Shown one piece after another: positions 11,755 through 23,204 of a DNA stretch of 64,000 bases. Below the pieces are notes generated by a model. That model was given only the letters and a program-made list of their open reading frames with translations. It was not told the origin of the DNA and searched no databases. The stretch's first letter is position 1. Each line of letters opens with the position of its first letter. The position numbers were made by a program, and so were the translations under genes. Source of the DNA: Angiostrongylus vasorum (Eukaryota > Nematoda > Chromadorea > Rhabditida > Metastrongylidae); NCBI GenBank assembly GCA_018806985.1, contig JADANN010000401.1:1302001-1366000 (forward strand). Reading direction: 5' to 3'.

Positions 11755-12040
11755 AGGCGCGTTCAGCATAGTGGTTAGAGGCGTCGCACAAAATACCCAT
11801 GGGTTCGATCCCCTCCCCCCACCCCCCCATGCTCATCAAGACTTCCATCCCTCCGAGGTCGGCAAATTGGTGACAGACTTGTCTGGGAAGATAGCAGCAC
11901 TAAAATGATACATCGATAGGCCACCGCGAGTCCGTGTATTGCCCAGATATCCATTCAGTCATCTCCAACGATGCTTAATGAAGTCGAATGCATGGCGTGG
12001 CCCTCAGAGGTTGATCAATGCCGGGAACATCATCCTTTGA
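11755..12040 (+). mobile_element. SINE family A nested inside RTE copy 2
   Basis: Head CAGCATAGTGGTTAGAGGCG and B-box-like GGGTTCGATCCCC, core AGGTCGGCAAATTGGTGAC, and 3' end GATCAATGCCGGGAAC. RTE sequence flanks it on both sides, so the SINE inserted after the RTE. Confidence 0.85.
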
Positions 12041-13464
12041 GCTCTCTGATCACTGTCACTGCTTGCTGATACTTCATGAGAGGATGACGATGTTGTTGAT
12101 GAAACCAAGATTTGATAGGAATTTTCTATCAATATCTATGCTCTTCTCGAGCTTGTAAATTACACTCCACAAGCATTTCGGCCCATTGTTACGAAGATCC
12201 CTTTGGTCATCTTTCCTGGGCAAGGTGATTGCGCGCGACATCCTTCACTGGTCTGGAATTTTTTTTTCTTTCGATAGGATCATAGGGGTTGCCAAAAGTA
12301 CATGTAGATTATGGGTTCGAGCTCTGTGAAAGTTGGTGATGTTGTTATCGGGTCCTAGTGCTGTGCCTATCTTCATGCTTTCTAGCGCAAGTCGAACTTC
12401 AGACAGTAGAAGTAGAATCCCAGGCGGTTTTAACCAGTGGGAATTTTGGTATCCGACACGAGGGTTGTCGAGCGGAAAAGTTTGTTCCACAACTTCTCCG
12501 TTATCAGTTCAATATCGTGGTGGGAGATTTTTGTGATCCCATCTTCGTTCATCAGGGCTGACAGCGTAGTGTTATTCTCACTCAACTCCCGACAACATTT
12601 CATCAGACTATTTGTTTTTTGTGCTGCTTCTAACAGTTTCTTCTGCCCTTTACAGAGTTAGATATTCCTGTAAAACTCTTCTACAACCAGCATTTACTCC
12701 TAGCCGTGTTAGATGTGTTACAGTAGGATCAAGCTTCATTTCTTTCTTTTCTGGAGCAACTCTTTAGTTGTAATTAAGGTACGATCCGACCTACTTGTTT
12801 GAGGAACTGAGACGAAGTCGGCAAAACTTCCAAGTCCTTCGACAAGCAGCTCGTAATCTTCGGTCGAGTTTTCTTTAGTTTACCTGTCATGTTTGGATAG
12901 GATTTCGTTCAGATTTTCGCTATATACGGCTGGAATTTTTCTTATTGGTCCATGACAATTCTTTCCCAGTTTACGGCTGAATCGAATCCTCGCGCGATGA
13001 AGGCGGTGATCGGAACCAGTACAGAATGACGGGACTACCGATGTGTTAACTAGGCACCATCTTCTGTTTGTCAGAATGTGATCGATCTCCGCATAAGTCA
13101 TGCCGTTGGGAGACTCCCATGTCCAGTGGCGACTTTATTTCCTCCGGAAAAAGAAGTTTCAACGGATGAGGCGTGCTCCACACAGGAATCCTGCCAGACG
13201 GTTTCCGTTGTCATTTCTTCTAATCCAAGTTTCCTGACACTATATTCGCTCCCGTTTGCCTTTCCTATTCTGGGGTCAAGTCTCCGACAACGAATTTATA
13301 ATGCGACTTATCGTTGTAGATAACTTCCTCCAACTGATAGTAGATCGCATCTAATTCGTACTTATCAGCTGCATGGAATATTTAAGAAGTCGGAAACGGG
13401 GATCTGTTGGAATCTATTTTAGGAACATCACTTCTCTTAGCGTATGACATGAAGCTTGTTGTGT

Positions 13465-13820
13465 GGCCATTTTTGCTTACTTGGATACTTGGATGGCCCA
13501 TCCTCACTGGTTGTGCAGGTCCCAGCAAAATTTCCACTTTTCCAAGTTTTGCTAATTTAGCCATTGTGGTTCTCTGGCACCACAGGCTGTCGTCGCCGTT
13601 GTGGGTCAGAGGGAGATTTGCCACTATGCAACAAGTTTGATATCAGGACGGTGGTGGTCCTTAGTATTGGCATACTCTTAGCTGGGCTTCCTGATGAAAA
13701 CGCCGGACTCCTTCTCAGCTTGAGAGGCCCTGCTTTGGGATCTAATCCCCCGCTGTACACCGCAGCCCGACACCCGGGAGCGCCTCTTGCCCACGTTGAG
13801 GCGGTAAACTGTTGAGAGCT
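13465..13820 (-). mobile_element. Family R segment forming the 5' part of RTE copy 2
   Basis: Same order as the solo R copies: the GCGGTAAACTGTTG end at 13800 and the conserved TTGCCACTATG and GGTTCTCTGGCA blocks. Unlike the solo copies it runs on past the usual end (13470-13390), with frame similarity to an RTE N-terminus (GHPSIQVSKNGHTTS). Confidence 0.65.
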
Positions 13821-14157
13821 GCCAATTTTTGCTTAGTAAAAAGTCGAATCTTGTGAGTAACAAGTTGTTGTTTTCTTCATAAACAGGCGCGAGGTTACTG
13901 ACACTACATGTTTAACATCTAGGTCATTCTGGAAGATTATGAAAACATCAGCTCGTTGATTAATGCCGAGTTCGATATTATAGACAATAGGCCTAGGAAT
14001 TACTAGATTGATGAGTAGTTTGAAATAAAAGCAGGAAGTAGTAGAGAAAATAATGAAAGACGATGGCGAAAGACAAGCGTACGAATTCAGTGCTAGTAAT
14101 GTTTACGTGCAAGAACTTAAGCGCAATATCCACATTTGTTTTTTTGTTCGTACGTCA

Positions 14158-14440
14158 CAACGGGAGCGTGTAGCGCAGTGGTCAGAGGCCAATACACATG
14201 GGATCAATCTCTGCGCCCAAGGTTCACCAAGCCCTCCATCTTTCAGGGGTTGGCAAATTGATACCAGACTTGTCTAGAAGAATAGCAGCACTGACTCGAT
14301 ACATCGTGGGGCTACCGCGAGTCATTGTAAAGGCCAGATAAGATATGCATTCAATCACCTCCAGTGATGCTTGCTGAGGTCGATTGCATGGCCTAGTCCG
14401 TAGGGATTGATCAACGACGAGAGCTTTATCCTTCTTATTC
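14158..14440 (+). mobile_element. SINE family A
   Basis: Clear head GTGTAGCGCAGTGGTCAGAG with GGGATCAATCTC, core GGGGTTGGCAAATTGATACC and 3' end CGACGAGAGCTTTATCC. Confidence 0.85.
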
Positions 14441-14712
14441 TTTTTTTTATCGCATGTCCATGAAGTATTGTAATAACAGGAGAGTCAATGGTTCTGTTCC
14501 TTTTCTCATTCTGCATCCGTTATATAAAGAAGCAGTAAAATTTGAGAACTATGTCGTTGTTGTATTGTAGTCTACACATCCAATGTAGTGAACCACGTCG
14601 GCCAAGAATAGTTGTGCTCACTGAAGTGAGCCCTTATGTTGTATCAGTAAGGTCATCCTCATATTAGTGAGATTATTAGCGTTACTACGCTACCATGAAT
14701 TGACACGGATAC

Positions 14713-14915
14713 TGTTATGCATGTAGTGCAGTGGTTAAAAGTGCCATACAATACATATTTGCTCGCTGGTTTGATCTCACACCCCGAGTTGACCAAGTCT
14801 TCAATCCATATAGCGTAGTATCAGACAAGTCTAGTAGATAGCAATGCTGAATTGACACATCGGTAGGCCACCGCAAGTCATTGTATATTCAAGATATCCA
14901 TTCAAACACCTTGGT
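14713..14915 (+). mobile_element. SINE family A, diverged and 3'-truncated
   Basis: Head ATGTAGTGCAGTGGTTAAAA and a diverged B box (TGGTTTGATCTC); core TATCAGACAAGTCTAG; stops at the ATTCAAACACCTT block without the usual 3' end. Confidence 0.6.
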
Positions 14916-14959
14916 AATGAGGGAAAAATACCTGATCTTCTAAAATCATTTTATCGAGT

Positions 14960-15310
14960 TTTTTTATTTTACATGAACCGACAGCACATTGTACGGAATC
15001 CTAGCATTTCTCGTATTCGATTCATTTCTTCGCATCCATCATCACCAAGAGCCTTGTATTTGCGTGTGAATTCAACTATTGGTTGGCGAATTTCGTCTTC
15101 TTCATAAAAACGTCGAATGCATATCTAGTTGATTTCCCCTAGAGTCTTGAGAGAGCCGTGTCAGAGTCTTCCCACATGGATTGAAGGGAGCAAGCTGATT
15201 CCAGATAAAGCTGGCACTAATTTACCGACCTAGGAGGGATAGAGTGCTTGGTTGCCTTGAGAAATGCTTGAACCAGCGCCTCGCACGTATCACTGCCAGT
15301 GTGCTACCCT
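14960..15310 (-). mobile_element. SINE family C, diverged
   Basis: Blocks TTCTTCGCATCCATCATC, CGTCGAATGCATATC and GGCACTAATTTACCGACC match other minus-strand family C copies. The tRNA-like head (about 15250-15300) is degraded. Confidence 0.55.
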
Positions 15311-15525
15311 TGCTCATTTAAAGACCTTTAGTATTGTTACATACTCGCCTCAACGACGCGGTAAATATCATTTGCCGGTCTTGTTTTAAATTTTACTTTT
15401 GTTTCGCAGTAATGATTGAAGTCAACCACGTTGTCCTTCCCTACACTTTCTTATCTGCGGGCGGCCTAGTCTCACCTACGGGATGACAAGTCAGCTGCCT
15501 CAATTTATCTCTTTCCTCTGTCGAC

Positions 15526-17444
15526 ATGCAGTTAGCCTTTACTGTGCTCTGCCTTATATCATATGGTATGTCGTTGTAAAATTGACGTATGGAGCACACA
15601 TTTCTTGCTTTTCATTCAGTAAAATATTACTAATCCCTACTAGTTTCTTCGATATAGCTTATCCTGGGCTCTTGTATCGCAGTGCCTTACACTGCAAACA
15701 TCTTTCGTGCAAGCATATGTCTAATGTAAATTAAGCCCTCCATCCTTCCAGAATCGGAAGATTGATAGCGGGCTTTTCTGGGAGGAAAAATACACTGACT
15801 TGATGCATCGATGGGCCGCAAATTATGCATTCAACCACATCTTTGACTTCTCATGAGTCAGGCGCATGGGGTACCACTAAGGAAAATAAAAACGCCGAAC
15901 GTTTTATCCTTTTTATGCTTCATGAGTTCTTATAGTGCCATACAATTTAAACGGGTCGATAGATGTCTTGTGAAGTTTTTGGAGAAGATTCCTAAAGTTT
16001 TTGAGACGTATGTTAGACAAAACTGTTGAAGGTGGGGAAAGATGAGGAAGTATTCCCACATTTCGATATGTGCATAGACATTGATTGGGTTGATTCGTCA
16101 GACTAATGTATGCTAACGGAAGCAGTTAGGCTTTGTCGATTTTCAGAGTTTGCAGAAATATTTTCCAAAAATAGAATGGAGATGAATGTATACACTTGGG
16201 ACAAATTTCAATAGAGTGTAAATTTTTCAATCGTTTTGAAGTTGGATGTTGATGATGTTTTGAAGTATTTTTATTAATCCCATTTACGGGTGATTGCTGA
16301 TAGCGCCTATAAGTCAATAACTCGGCTGAGGTACAGGCGAAACGAAGGACTTTCATGGTGTGGTGGTGAACGCGTTAGCCCCCGGAAAGGGTAATAGCGT
16401 GTTCGGTCCCCACTGTAGACACCAGCGGTCCGCAATTTTGCAAATATCTCAGTAATATTATGGTTATATTTTGTTAAGTGCTTTGTGAACAATGCGAAGA
16501 AGAATGGTCGTATGTGCCGCATACTCACTCCTGCTATCACGCACCTCATCAACCACTAGCATGGTTACCGGCTGAACAGTACTGTCGGCAGCACGGCGGC
16601 CATCTGGTCTCTGTGACCAACACAAAGGAGTCGGAATTTTTTCGTTGTAAGTCCAAAACCATTGCTACGAATTTTAAGACTTCCTTCGAGATGATTAACG
16701 TCAAGGAAATAGTTGGTCTCGAAAGAAGAACTGATGTTTGATGGAAGTGTAGAGAAGGTTTGAATGTACAAACCACATAGGTGAAGAAATTTGGTCAGCA
16801 CAAAAAACATTTAAGGCGTAAGAAGCATCGATTATCAAGGCCTTTACTTTTATATGGGACTCGTTTGGCTCAGCTTCTAGCGGTCCCTGCAATACACACA
16901 TAGTCGTTCGTTCGCTCATGGGCTAGGGCATCCAAGTTTTCATCTCTTAGGGTTCGCCAAATAGACACCAGAGTTGTCTCAATAGATGAAAGCACTGACC
17001 TCCACATCGGTAGGCCGCAGCAAGTCATCGTGTAGACTAAATACGAACTCGATCACCTTCACACTGCTTAAATGGAGTCAAATATATGGAATATGTGTGA
17101 AGACCGTTCAACTCCAAATGCTTTTTATTTACTCTCTGTCGCATTTTATTTGCGCTTCTGCATATTTTTTTACTTGTACTTTTTATTTAGTGCTTGCTAG
17201 TAGTCACAATCCTCAGTTTCTAACGTGGATAGGACTTTTCCGAGACCGTAACTGCAATGAAACAAAATTTCAATGGTCGGATGGAAGTCCAGTGAATTAC
17301 ACATCATTTCTAAACGGTGAACCGACGAGTGATGGTGACTGTGTGGCATTGTCGACATCTTCAGGGAGCTCTGGTTGGGTGATAATCAACTGTGGCTACT
17401 CGCAGTTCTTCTTTTGCAAACGTTCAGTAAATGGGCGAGTTTAG
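15526..17444 (+). CDS. Secreted single-domain C-type lectin-like protein (3 exons)
   Basis: Exons 15526-15565, 16479-16646 and 17191-17444 join in matching phase (1, 1) to 153 aa. Residues 1-15 (MQLAFTVLCLISYVL) look like a signal peptide. The C-type lectin fold follows: Cys19/Trp23, SCY at 31-33, EQYC at 46-49, LVSVTN at 56-61, WIGL at 82-85, GDC at 118-120, CGYSQFFFC at 137-145. The calcium and sugar loops are altered: EPT (113-115) where EPN or QPD is usual, and WVI (132-134) where WND is usual. Calcium-dependent sugar binding is therefore doubtful. N-glycosylation sequons occur at 92 and 105. Such small secreted lectins are a large, fast-changing nematode family used at body surfaces, in defence or in host contact. 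A SINE B abuts the exon 2 acceptor (TTGTTAAG), and a SINE A lies in intron 2. Confidence 0.85.
15735..15920 (+). mobile_element. SINE family A, 5'-truncated (intron 1 of the lectin gene)
   Basis: Starts in the core (CCTCCATCCTTCCAGAATCGG) and runs to the 3' end AACGCCGAACGTTTTATCC. The tRNA-like head is absent, which is usual for 5'-truncated retroposons. Confidence 0.65.
16276..16475 (+). mobile_element. SINE family B (intron 1 of the lectin gene)
   Basis: Leader CCCATTTACGGGTGATTGCT, head CATGGTGTGGTGGTGAACGC, B-box-like GTGTTCGGTCCCC, CAATTTTGCAAATATCTCAG. The copy ends directly at the exon 2 acceptor, so the acceptor itself may derive from the SINE border. Confidence 0.8.
16850..17090 (+). 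mobile_element. SINE family A, diverged (intron 2 of the lectin gene)
   Basis: Weak head (TTTGGCTCAGCTTCTAGC); core TTCGCCAAATAGACACCAGA; CATCGGTAGGCCGCAGCAAG and CACTGCTTAAATGGAGTC blocks. The 3' end is lost. Confidence 0.6.
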
Positions 17445-18020
17445 GCAGAATCTTTCTCATCATAATGGTGTTCTTTATTAAAGAACTCTGTACTGACGAG
17501 TGATTGACATAGAGTCACTCTCTGTTCTTAACTCTAATGATTTGCTTAATTTAACAGAATATGTAGATTAGTATCCTGTTGTGTTCTTGAGCTTGCATCA
17601 GCTTCTTAGCCCGTTCAAATATCAATGTCCACATTATCCTGCTATCTTGATAAGCATTTTGAGGAGATGAACTAGTTTAAATGTATTTATTCAGCTCGTC
17701 TTAGCTGTCAAGACAGTAACGACAACGACAAAGAAACGAAGTTATGTGATTGAGTTCCGTTGTTATACGTATATTTTTTATGTATTTCCCTAATATTTAG
17801 CACAACAACAAAGCAAGTTATCTTGTCTTCTCTATCTACAATTCTGTTATTTCACTAAGAAACCGCAATAAATAAGTCCAAAAACGGTTGTAATTGTTAA
17901 CGTTTGGTTACGGTATTGAATCGGATGAACTATCAGTACTGTGATTAAGCATTGAAGTTTTTTCATTCTGTTGTCGATTTCTTTGATGGACGCAATAGTC
18001 TTATGAGACTACTTGTCGAT
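17445..18020. other. 3' flank of the lectin gene
   Basis: A/T-rich. AATAAATAAG near 17868 could serve as a polyadenylation signal, though it is about 425 bases past the stop. No further exon with matching phase was seen. Confidence 0.4.
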
Positions 18021-18023
18021 ACT

Positions 18024-18318
18024 AAAAAAAGGATGGAGCTGTAGGCGTTGATCAATCCCTGAGGGATGCGCCATGCATTCGACTACATTAAGCATCGTTA
18101 GGAGGTGACTGAATGCATATCTGGTCCTTACAATGACTCGCGCTGGCTTACCGATGTATCGAGCCAGTGCTGTTATCCTCAAGACAAGTCTGGTACCAAT
18201 TTGCCGACCCTGGAGGTATGGAAGCCTTGGTGAGCCACGGGCGCGGAGATCGACCCCATGTGTACTGTTCATATTGCAGGGCTTCTCCGAACACCACGCC
18301 ACACGCGCCCTTGTATAA
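18024..18318 (-). mobile_element. SINE family A
   Basis: Minus-strand copy: 3' end block GGCGTTGATCAATCCCTGAG at 18034, core ACCAATTTGCCGACCC at 18197, head complement GCCACACGCGCCC at 18299. Well kept. Confidence 0.85.
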
Positions 18319-18608
18319 TTTTCTGGCAAATACCCATAGTTTATTCTCTATTTTCCTTGTGTGGTTGTTCATGAAATAAATAGCAGAGTTCCATAAGTGT
18401 CCATAAATACAGTACCACTAACAAATAGGGTAGGTTGCTAGTTTTCTAAATCTTTATTTCCTACGAAATGTGGATTTTAGTTCAACAGTCAAGTGCAATT
18501 CCTATGGACGCACAACCTTAGCCCAGCTACGCCATTCCATCTTTCTTGACGCTATCTATTCATAGTAATATTTAGTTCAATACATGAATACAAAGCGCTA
18601 GTTGAGCA

Positions 18609-18675
18609 TAGTTTCAATGATGAGAACAAAGTCGAAGTTTTTAGTTTCAATGATGAGAACAAAGTCGAAGTTTTC
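18609..18675 (+). repeat. Two tandem copies of a 33-bp unit
   Basis: AGTTTCAATGATGAGAACAA...GAAGTTTT occurs twice head to tail without interruption. Looks like a recent local duplication. Confidence 0.9.
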
Positions 18676-18776
18676 TCCTAACTGATACACAGGTGCACGA
18701 ATGACTAAGCGATTTTTGCTTCAGAGAATTCTGTTTATGGCAAGCATTCGCCTATTTAGGAACTCAGATTACTCAG

Positions 18777-18778
<2 letters not shown>

Positions 18779-18829
<51 letters not shown>
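18779..18829. repeat. (TA)n microsatellite
   Basis: About 50 bases of uninterrupted TA dinucleotide repeat ending in TACATACGG. Confidence 0.97.
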
Positions 18830-18832
<3 letters not shown>

Positions 18833-18839
18833 CGGTAGG

Positions 18840-19440
18840 AGCTTCTAAATACGTACTCTGTTAAAAAAAGTCCACGATGCTCACTGAGATTCGTCATAGA
18901 AGATCTAGGACGAGAATTCTATTCATACTGTGGCATAGAACCATCCAAATAAGCTAGATTATGGGAAGGGAACAAAACTTCCGGCCATGTTCACATCGTT
19001 AGGAGTCTCATTAAAGCATTTAACTGCCAACTCAAAGAAAAGAGTCACTGTTAAGGTAATAGCGGTGTTCATAATTTTGGATACCTAAAATAAATTCACA
19101 TGTATATTTTTTCATAAGCTTTTTATGAAATGCCCATGGTGTGACGGACTGTAAAACATCGCAAATCATTATCTCTCGAAAATGGAAAGCTCGGTGGAAG
19201 GCAGCGAAATAGAAATGGGCTCCCAGCTGCCGACACTGCAAACCACCGCTGCTTAACTGATCACATTTCGATGCCTACATCTGTTACAATAGAAAGAAAC
19301 AAACTGTAATTGGTGCAGATTCTATTCCGAAAAATCACAGATGGAACAGCCTAAAAAGTGGCAAATCCTAGGATCGACTGTCTCTTAGATTGCGCATTGA
19401 TCTATAATCCACTGTTTTCTGGAAGAGCAGTCACGAGGCT
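18840..19440. other. Intergenic DNA, nothing firm
   Basis: Short open frames only. No exon or repeat family could be assigned. Confidence 0.4.
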
Positions 19441-19530
19441 GGTAACAGCAATATTTATTCAGTACAGTACGGGCTGAGGTTTCGGTGGTTTCGCCTTCTT
19501 CAGAGCCTAGAAGAACCAAATCGACACGGA
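19440..19530 (-). mobile_element. Penelope-like 3' end with hammerhead-like motif
   Basis: On the minus strand: GGCT-CTGAAGA-AGGCGAAACCACC-GAAACCTC-AGCC. Stem I would be GGCT/AGCC. A tail with AATAAATATTG follows. Stem III reads ACCT instead of the ACGT of other copies. Confidence 0.6.
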
Positions 19531-19799
19531 ACCCACACAGTAAAGCACTTTCATAAGCTCAGTAGATAAAAAAGTAACACATAAATGTTTATTCACATAG
19601 TGAATAGCTTCCCCTTAAACGCTCACTGTTCTTTTGTTTTTTAAGCCTTCCATTGATTACTGGAGTCCAACCAAACCATTCTCTAAACTTGATGACTTGT
19701 AAAAAACCTTTTTTTCAAAATCGTTCATTAATTGGTAATTTGACCAACTACTAAACATTATTTCGTCTTAATCACTATGATTTCCTCTGTAATGCGTGG

Positions 19800-19880
19800 A
19801 TATAAAAAAACAAGTGCTGACAACAATGCATTTGCATAACGGACCGTAGCAACACGAAGTAAATCTCAGCGTGTATATCA
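19800..19880. repeat. Short dispersed repeat E
   Basis: AGTGCTGACAACAATG...CCGTAGCAACACGAAG matches 36210-36260 (AGTGCCGACAGCAATG...CCGTAGTAACGCAAAG). Only two copies were seen. Nature unknown. Confidence 0.4.
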
Positions 19881-20064
19881 TTCTTACCAACAGAACGATA
19901 GAGAGAGGTCTCTTCTACGATCATTTCAGGTGTTCTTGTTAGTGTTAAAAAAGCAGAAAGTCCGTAGGCGACGAATAATTGCCCGTATTTCATCCGGATA
20001 GCCACGCCAAACGGCGCGCGTCCGTTGTGGGCTAAAGAGGAGAGGGGGACATCGCCCGATTATT

Positions 20065-20450
20065 GTTACATCTGCTTGGATACTTGAATGGCCCTCTTCA
20101 CTGGTTGTGCGAGCCTCAGCACAATTTCAACTTTTTCGGAGCTTTGCTGGTTTAGCCAGTGGTTCCCTGGAGTCCTGATGTCAGTTTAGCCAGTCTTCCC
20201 CGGGTCGTCACCAGCATGGGAAGTCGCTGCCCTTGCGGATCAGAGGAAGATTTGCCACCATGAGACTAATTTGTTACTAGTGCGGTGGTGGATTCCAATA
20301 CTGATGCACTCTTAGCTGGGGCTGCTGTTGGAAACGCCGGACTCCTCAGCTCGAGAGGACCTGTTGGAATGATGTATCTCACCCTGTACATCGCAGCCCG
20401 ACATCCAGAAACACCTCCCAGCCACGGTGAGGCGGTAAATCATTGGGTGG
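20065..20450 (-). mobile_element. Repeat family R copy
   Basis: Full-length reverse copy from the TACTTGAATGGCCC end (20080) to GTGAGGCGGTAAATCATTGG (20435). Conserved CAGAGGAAGATTTGCCACCA block at 20242. Confidence 0.8.
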
Positions 20451-21810
20451 GATATTATTATGTTATGTATGATAATAAAAAAATAAAAAATAAAAAAATA
20501 AAAAAGCATAATAATAACAACTTGGTATGGGCTCACGAACAGAACGAAATGCAGTCCGCAGATGAGCAAGCACAGCTCCATTACTTCTTGTCGACGCAGC
20601 AGAAACAAGGAGCTTATCATTGAATCCACCTGTATTCCAAGACAACTACATAGGTTCGTATTCCTTGTGTTATCTTCACTATCGTTTATATTATGTTATG
20701 CCCACGTGTTTCCACAATAAGCATCTAAGATTGTTTTCGTTTGCTACAACTATATGCGTACTTAAATTAACCTGTAAATGCTTTTCAGTTTTTATGGAAT
20801 AACAAAAAATTATGGGAGAAATTATCTATTGATAACTGTCACTCTCTTCCTGCACTTTTTCCGTAGGTTCTGCAGAATTATTCCTAATGGTCATCTCATG
20901 TATTTTCTGCACAGCTGCTATAAAGAGCTCTGTATTGTCGTTGCACCTGAACACTTGAAAAACCTACAGATTAAAAAACGCTATATGTTCTGCAAAAGTT
21001 CCTATGTATGTTGAGATCTGCAGAAATACTAGCTGGAAAGGTGTCGCGTCCAGCCGACTAACATCCGCCATCATTTGGGCAGACTTCGCTATCAGGCATT
21101 TGTTTTCATTTCTTTTCGTGCTACCGCTTCCTTTTCGCTGCTCTTGGTTCAGTTACTTTCTACATGATAGTTGTTTTTCATACAATTTTTACCATTCTAC
21201 TGCAGAACCTACTTTCTTCTTTTCTCCTCACATTTTTTCACCAATCTATTACAGAAGCTACTTTCTTGTATTCAATATAACTTCCTAACCACCACTTTGC
21301 TTCAATTTTTAATTCCATTTTCGCCTTATCGTTTGTATTGTCTGTATGTATTAAGGCTTAGATACCCCAGTTTTAAGTACATGCTGTAAATTTCTCAATC
21401 GAAGGACATGTGTAGAAAATAGCAAGCAGGTACAAATAGACACAAACGAGAAATCTATCATCAAGTACTACTTTATTCGAAGAAGAATATCAATCTTCAC
21501 CACTTCCATTCAGAAGTAGAGCAGATACGCAGCAACGACTAATCAGCTAACTGGTAGCTGCGTTATTCTTCTACATTATTGTTTGTTCTGTGGAGTATAA
21601 AAAACTAACTGCTGAACTGACACAATATATTTTGGTGCATTAGTCACAATACGTTTTTGGTACATTTGCTGCTGCAGTATTTCTACTACTGAACCGCTAC
21701 GATGGGAAAGTAGGAAAGTTGGTGCGTTGTTTGGATTACTTGCCAACAACTTTACAGTTTTTAGACAGAGGTACTACCACCTCTGTAATAACTATCCTCT
21801 AATTCTCTAT
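20450..21810. other. Intergenic DNA, A/T-rich
   Basis: Contains an A-rich stretch of (A)nTAAA units (20475-20510) and several hydrophobic open frames of 60-94 codons (for example 21004-21288) that are pyrimidine-rich on the plus strand. These lack start or splice context and were not accepted as genes. Confidence 0.4.
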
Positions 21811-21814
21811 ATCC

Positions 21815-22220
21815 TCCCAACCAACGGTTTACCGCCTCATCGTGGCTAGGAGGTGTTCCTCGGGCCTTGGTGTCGGGCTACGATGTACAGGAAGGGGGAG
21901 GGATTCATCCCCGGCGGAACCTCCCAAGCTGAGAAGGAGTCCGACGTTTCCATCAGGAAGCCTAGTTAAGAGTAAACGAATACCAGGATCCACCACCGTC
22001 TTGGTATCAAAGTCGCATGGTGGCAAATCTCCCTCTGATCCACAAGGGCTGCGACTGCCTGCAATGGTGAAGACCTGGGGGCAGACTTTGGCCAGGCTGA
22101 CCTCGGGATTCCAGGGGAACCATAGTGGCTTAGCCAGGAAATCTCCGAAAAAGTGGAGATTATGCTGGTGCCTGCACATCCAATGAGGACGGGCCTTTCA
22201 AGTATCAAGTATCAAGTAAG
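21815..22220 (+). mobile_element. Repeat family R copy (best plus-strand example)
   Basis: Runs from CCCAACCAACGGTTTACCGC to a TCAAGTATCAAGTATCAAGT tail. The short tandem tail and the shared end points among copies suggest a retroposon using LINE machinery. Confidence 0.85.
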
Positions 22221-22244
22221 TAATTCTCTATATTCTTGTTGAGC

Positions 22245-22330
22245 AAGCACAAGGTGTTATCCTAGTCTTTGTTATGGTAAAGCTAATGTTTCGGTGGATT
22301 TCGGCTTCCTCAGAAACTGGAGAAGTCAAG
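22245..22330 (-). mobile_element. Penelope-like 3' end, degenerate
   Basis: On the minus strand: CTGAGGA-AGCCGAAATCCACC-GAAACAT followed by a TTACC...ACACC type end. Hammerhead-like layout with mutated stem III and no good stem I. Confidence 0.45.
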
Positions 22331-22915
22331 TTAACTGCATTCTTACCAGCGAAGCATTCCATAACCAAACAGAGGAGGCACTAAACGAAGATTTGAATCG
22401 CACTGAAAGCAAAATAACTTCTTAGCAGACACATCACTTTCTACAAGTCCTCCACTGAGTATGTCACGTGGAGACCAAACGCATAGAGTTCACGTAGAAA
22501 CGTAATGTGCCTCTCACATTAAAATATTAGCCTTAGATACTATGTGAAATCACGCGTGATTATGAGGTATTCCCTTACTGATGTTCATTTTCGGATTGTT
22601 GGAATTTATCCAGAATCCTCAGAGAGTTTTGCGCGCCAAAGTTTTTCGATTCCTGTGCAAGGATGGTAACTTTCACTTGAAAATCTTACACATTATGTTT
22701 TTTCTATCCTACGCGCGCCTAGTGGAGTACTTGGCCTAACTTTAAGTTTACCGACTAGCTGTTCTTTTTGAGGACGCAGAGTTGTCTACCCGTTTCGCAA
22801 ATGTATTCGTCCCCGCACGCTTTATAAGAGATCGGATAAGCTGTACCCGAATCATTCAATCACCGTCTCTGTTCTTTGGGCAAATTACGCAATTTTTTCC
22901 TTGTACATAAACGGT
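22330..22915. other. Intergenic DNA, nothing recognised
   Basis: Near 22580-22660 the words GGAATTTATCCAGAATCCTC and GCGCGCCAAAG recall the reverse strand of the Penelope GIY-YIG-end segment at 51840-51900. It may be old element DNA. No gene seen. Confidence 0.35.
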
Positions 22916-23195
22916 TAGGGCGCATGTGACGCACTGGTCTGAGGCGCCCTGCAACGCAAACGTGGAATCGATTCCGGCGCCCTTGGCCCGCCAAGCCTTA
23001 CATCCTTCCGGGGTCGGCAAATTGATACCAGATAGGTCTGGGAGGATTGCGGCACTGGCTCGATACATCGGTAGGCCACTTCGAGTCATTGTAAAGCCCA
23101 CATATGCATTCAGTCACCTCCAAACGATGCGTAATAAAGTCGAATGCATGACGCATCCCTTAGGGATTGACCAATGCCGAGAGCTTTTTATCGTT
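22915..23195 (+). mobile_element. SINE family A
   Basis: Head GCATGTGACGCACTGGTC, B-box-like GGAATCGATTCC, core CCGGGGTCGGCAAATTGATA, 3' end CCAATGCCGAGAGC. Ends where a reverse Penelope-like fragment begins. Confidence 0.85.
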
Positions 23196-23204
23196 TACAT
23201 AGAC

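Larger units (their letters stand above)
11170..13820 (-). mobile_element. RTE-type LINE of a second subfamily, with nested SINE (RTE copy 2)
   Basis: Minus strand, from 13820: family R-like 5' segment (13820-13465), then endonuclease blocks (EIDHILTNRRWCLV near 13080), a pre-RT region with EVRLALESMKIGTALGPD (about 12380), and a late RT region with SYVYPGHSMNIENNVKEE (about 11650-11570). The spelling of the late blocks differs clearly from the other copies here, so this is a separate RTE subfamily. A SINE A in the opposite orientation is inserted at 11755-12040. Most of the RT catalytic core is missing. Many frame breaks; inactive. Confidence 0.8.

Noticed and set aside
21842..22186. 114-117 codon open frames on both strands of family R copies
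   Set aside because: The frames shift between copies and both strands look open, which fits a base-composition effect more than conserved coding.
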